Positions 6,278 to 6,327 of a stretch of DNA of 6,327 bases are shown piece after piece; the first letter of the stretch is position 1, and each line of letters opens with the position of its first letter. The notes under the pieces are model-generated. The model searched no databases. It saw only the letters and a program-made list of their open reading frames with translations, and was not told where the DNA came from. Both the position numbers and the translations under genes were made by a program. This DNA comes from Prevotellaceae bacterium. Its GTDB lineage: Bacteria; Bacteroidota; Bacteroidia; Bacteroidales; Bacteroidaceae. The stretch spans positions 1 through 6,327 of the forward strand of contig JAFLUS010000115.1 in NCBI GenBank assembly GCA_022508685.1. Direction: 5' to 3'.

Positions 6278-6327
6278 CTATTGTGCAAAGAGTTTGAAGG
6301 TCTGCACCTTGCCTTTGTGGCGGAGGG
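6278..6327 (-). CDS. 3' end of an unidentified gene (partial, C-terminus only)
   Basis: Only the last 15 codons and a TAG stop (6278-6280) are inside the window; the gene continues past the right edge. The peptide ends LRHKGKVQTFKLFAQ. I chose this frame because its stop lies 15 bases before the strong minus-strand terminator at 6218-6262. One alternative minus frame stays open slightly longer, ending at a TAG near 6265, and would leave almost no spacing to the hairpin. The fragment is too short to identify a family. Confidence 0.5.
   Translation of the reverse strand, partial: LRHKGKVQTFKLFAQ

Overview
The window looks like a chromosomal housekeeping segment from a member of the Bacteroidota, most likely order Bacteroidales (Prevotella-like). 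Three lines of evidence support this. Three putative promoters carry the Bacteroidota -7 element TAnnTTTG. Four of the five complete genes lack a clear Shine-Dalgarno sequence. The gene set (dapB, a very long lepB, a WbqC-like gene and a DUF2851 gene) is one I associate with that order. No rRNA, tRNA, CRISPR array, insertion sequence, phage gene or resistance gene is visible, and there is no gene-free stretch over 300 bases.

Layout from left to right: positions 1-55 hold a 22-bp-period tandem repeat cut by the window edge. An intrinsic terminator follows at 94-134, closing a minus-strand gene (158-1657) for an acetyl-CoA hydrolase/CoA-transferase. That gene has its own putative promoter at 1690-1697. 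Upstream of it, also on the minus strand and transcribed from right to left, is a compact cluster: dapB (4708 to 3953), lepB (3925 to 2426) and a WbqC-family gene (2388 to 1726), with gaps of 27 and 37 bases. The cluster is probably one operon, driven from a promoter at 4743-4750. A divergent plus-strand gene of the DUF2851 family (4855-6198) has its own promoter at 4804-4811. It converges on the 3' end of a minus-strand gene, of which only the last 15 codons lie in the window (6278-6327). A strong hairpin terminator at 6218-6262 lies between them.

Functionally, DapB makes tetrahydrodipicolinate for lysine and for the diaminopimelate of peptidoglycan. LepB removes signal peptides from exported proteins in the inner membrane. 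WbqC and DUF2851 are conserved families without a firm function. The CoA-transferase belongs to central fermentation (acetyl-CoA/acetate/succinyl-CoA exchange) and appears to be a separate transcription unit. The region is mostly ordinary core genome. The points most worth checking are the left-edge repeat, whose units each contain a near match to a DnaA box, and the DUF2851 protein, whose conserved-looking acidic and cysteine residues suggest a possible metal- or cluster-dependent nuclease-like fold. Both ideas are hypotheses.
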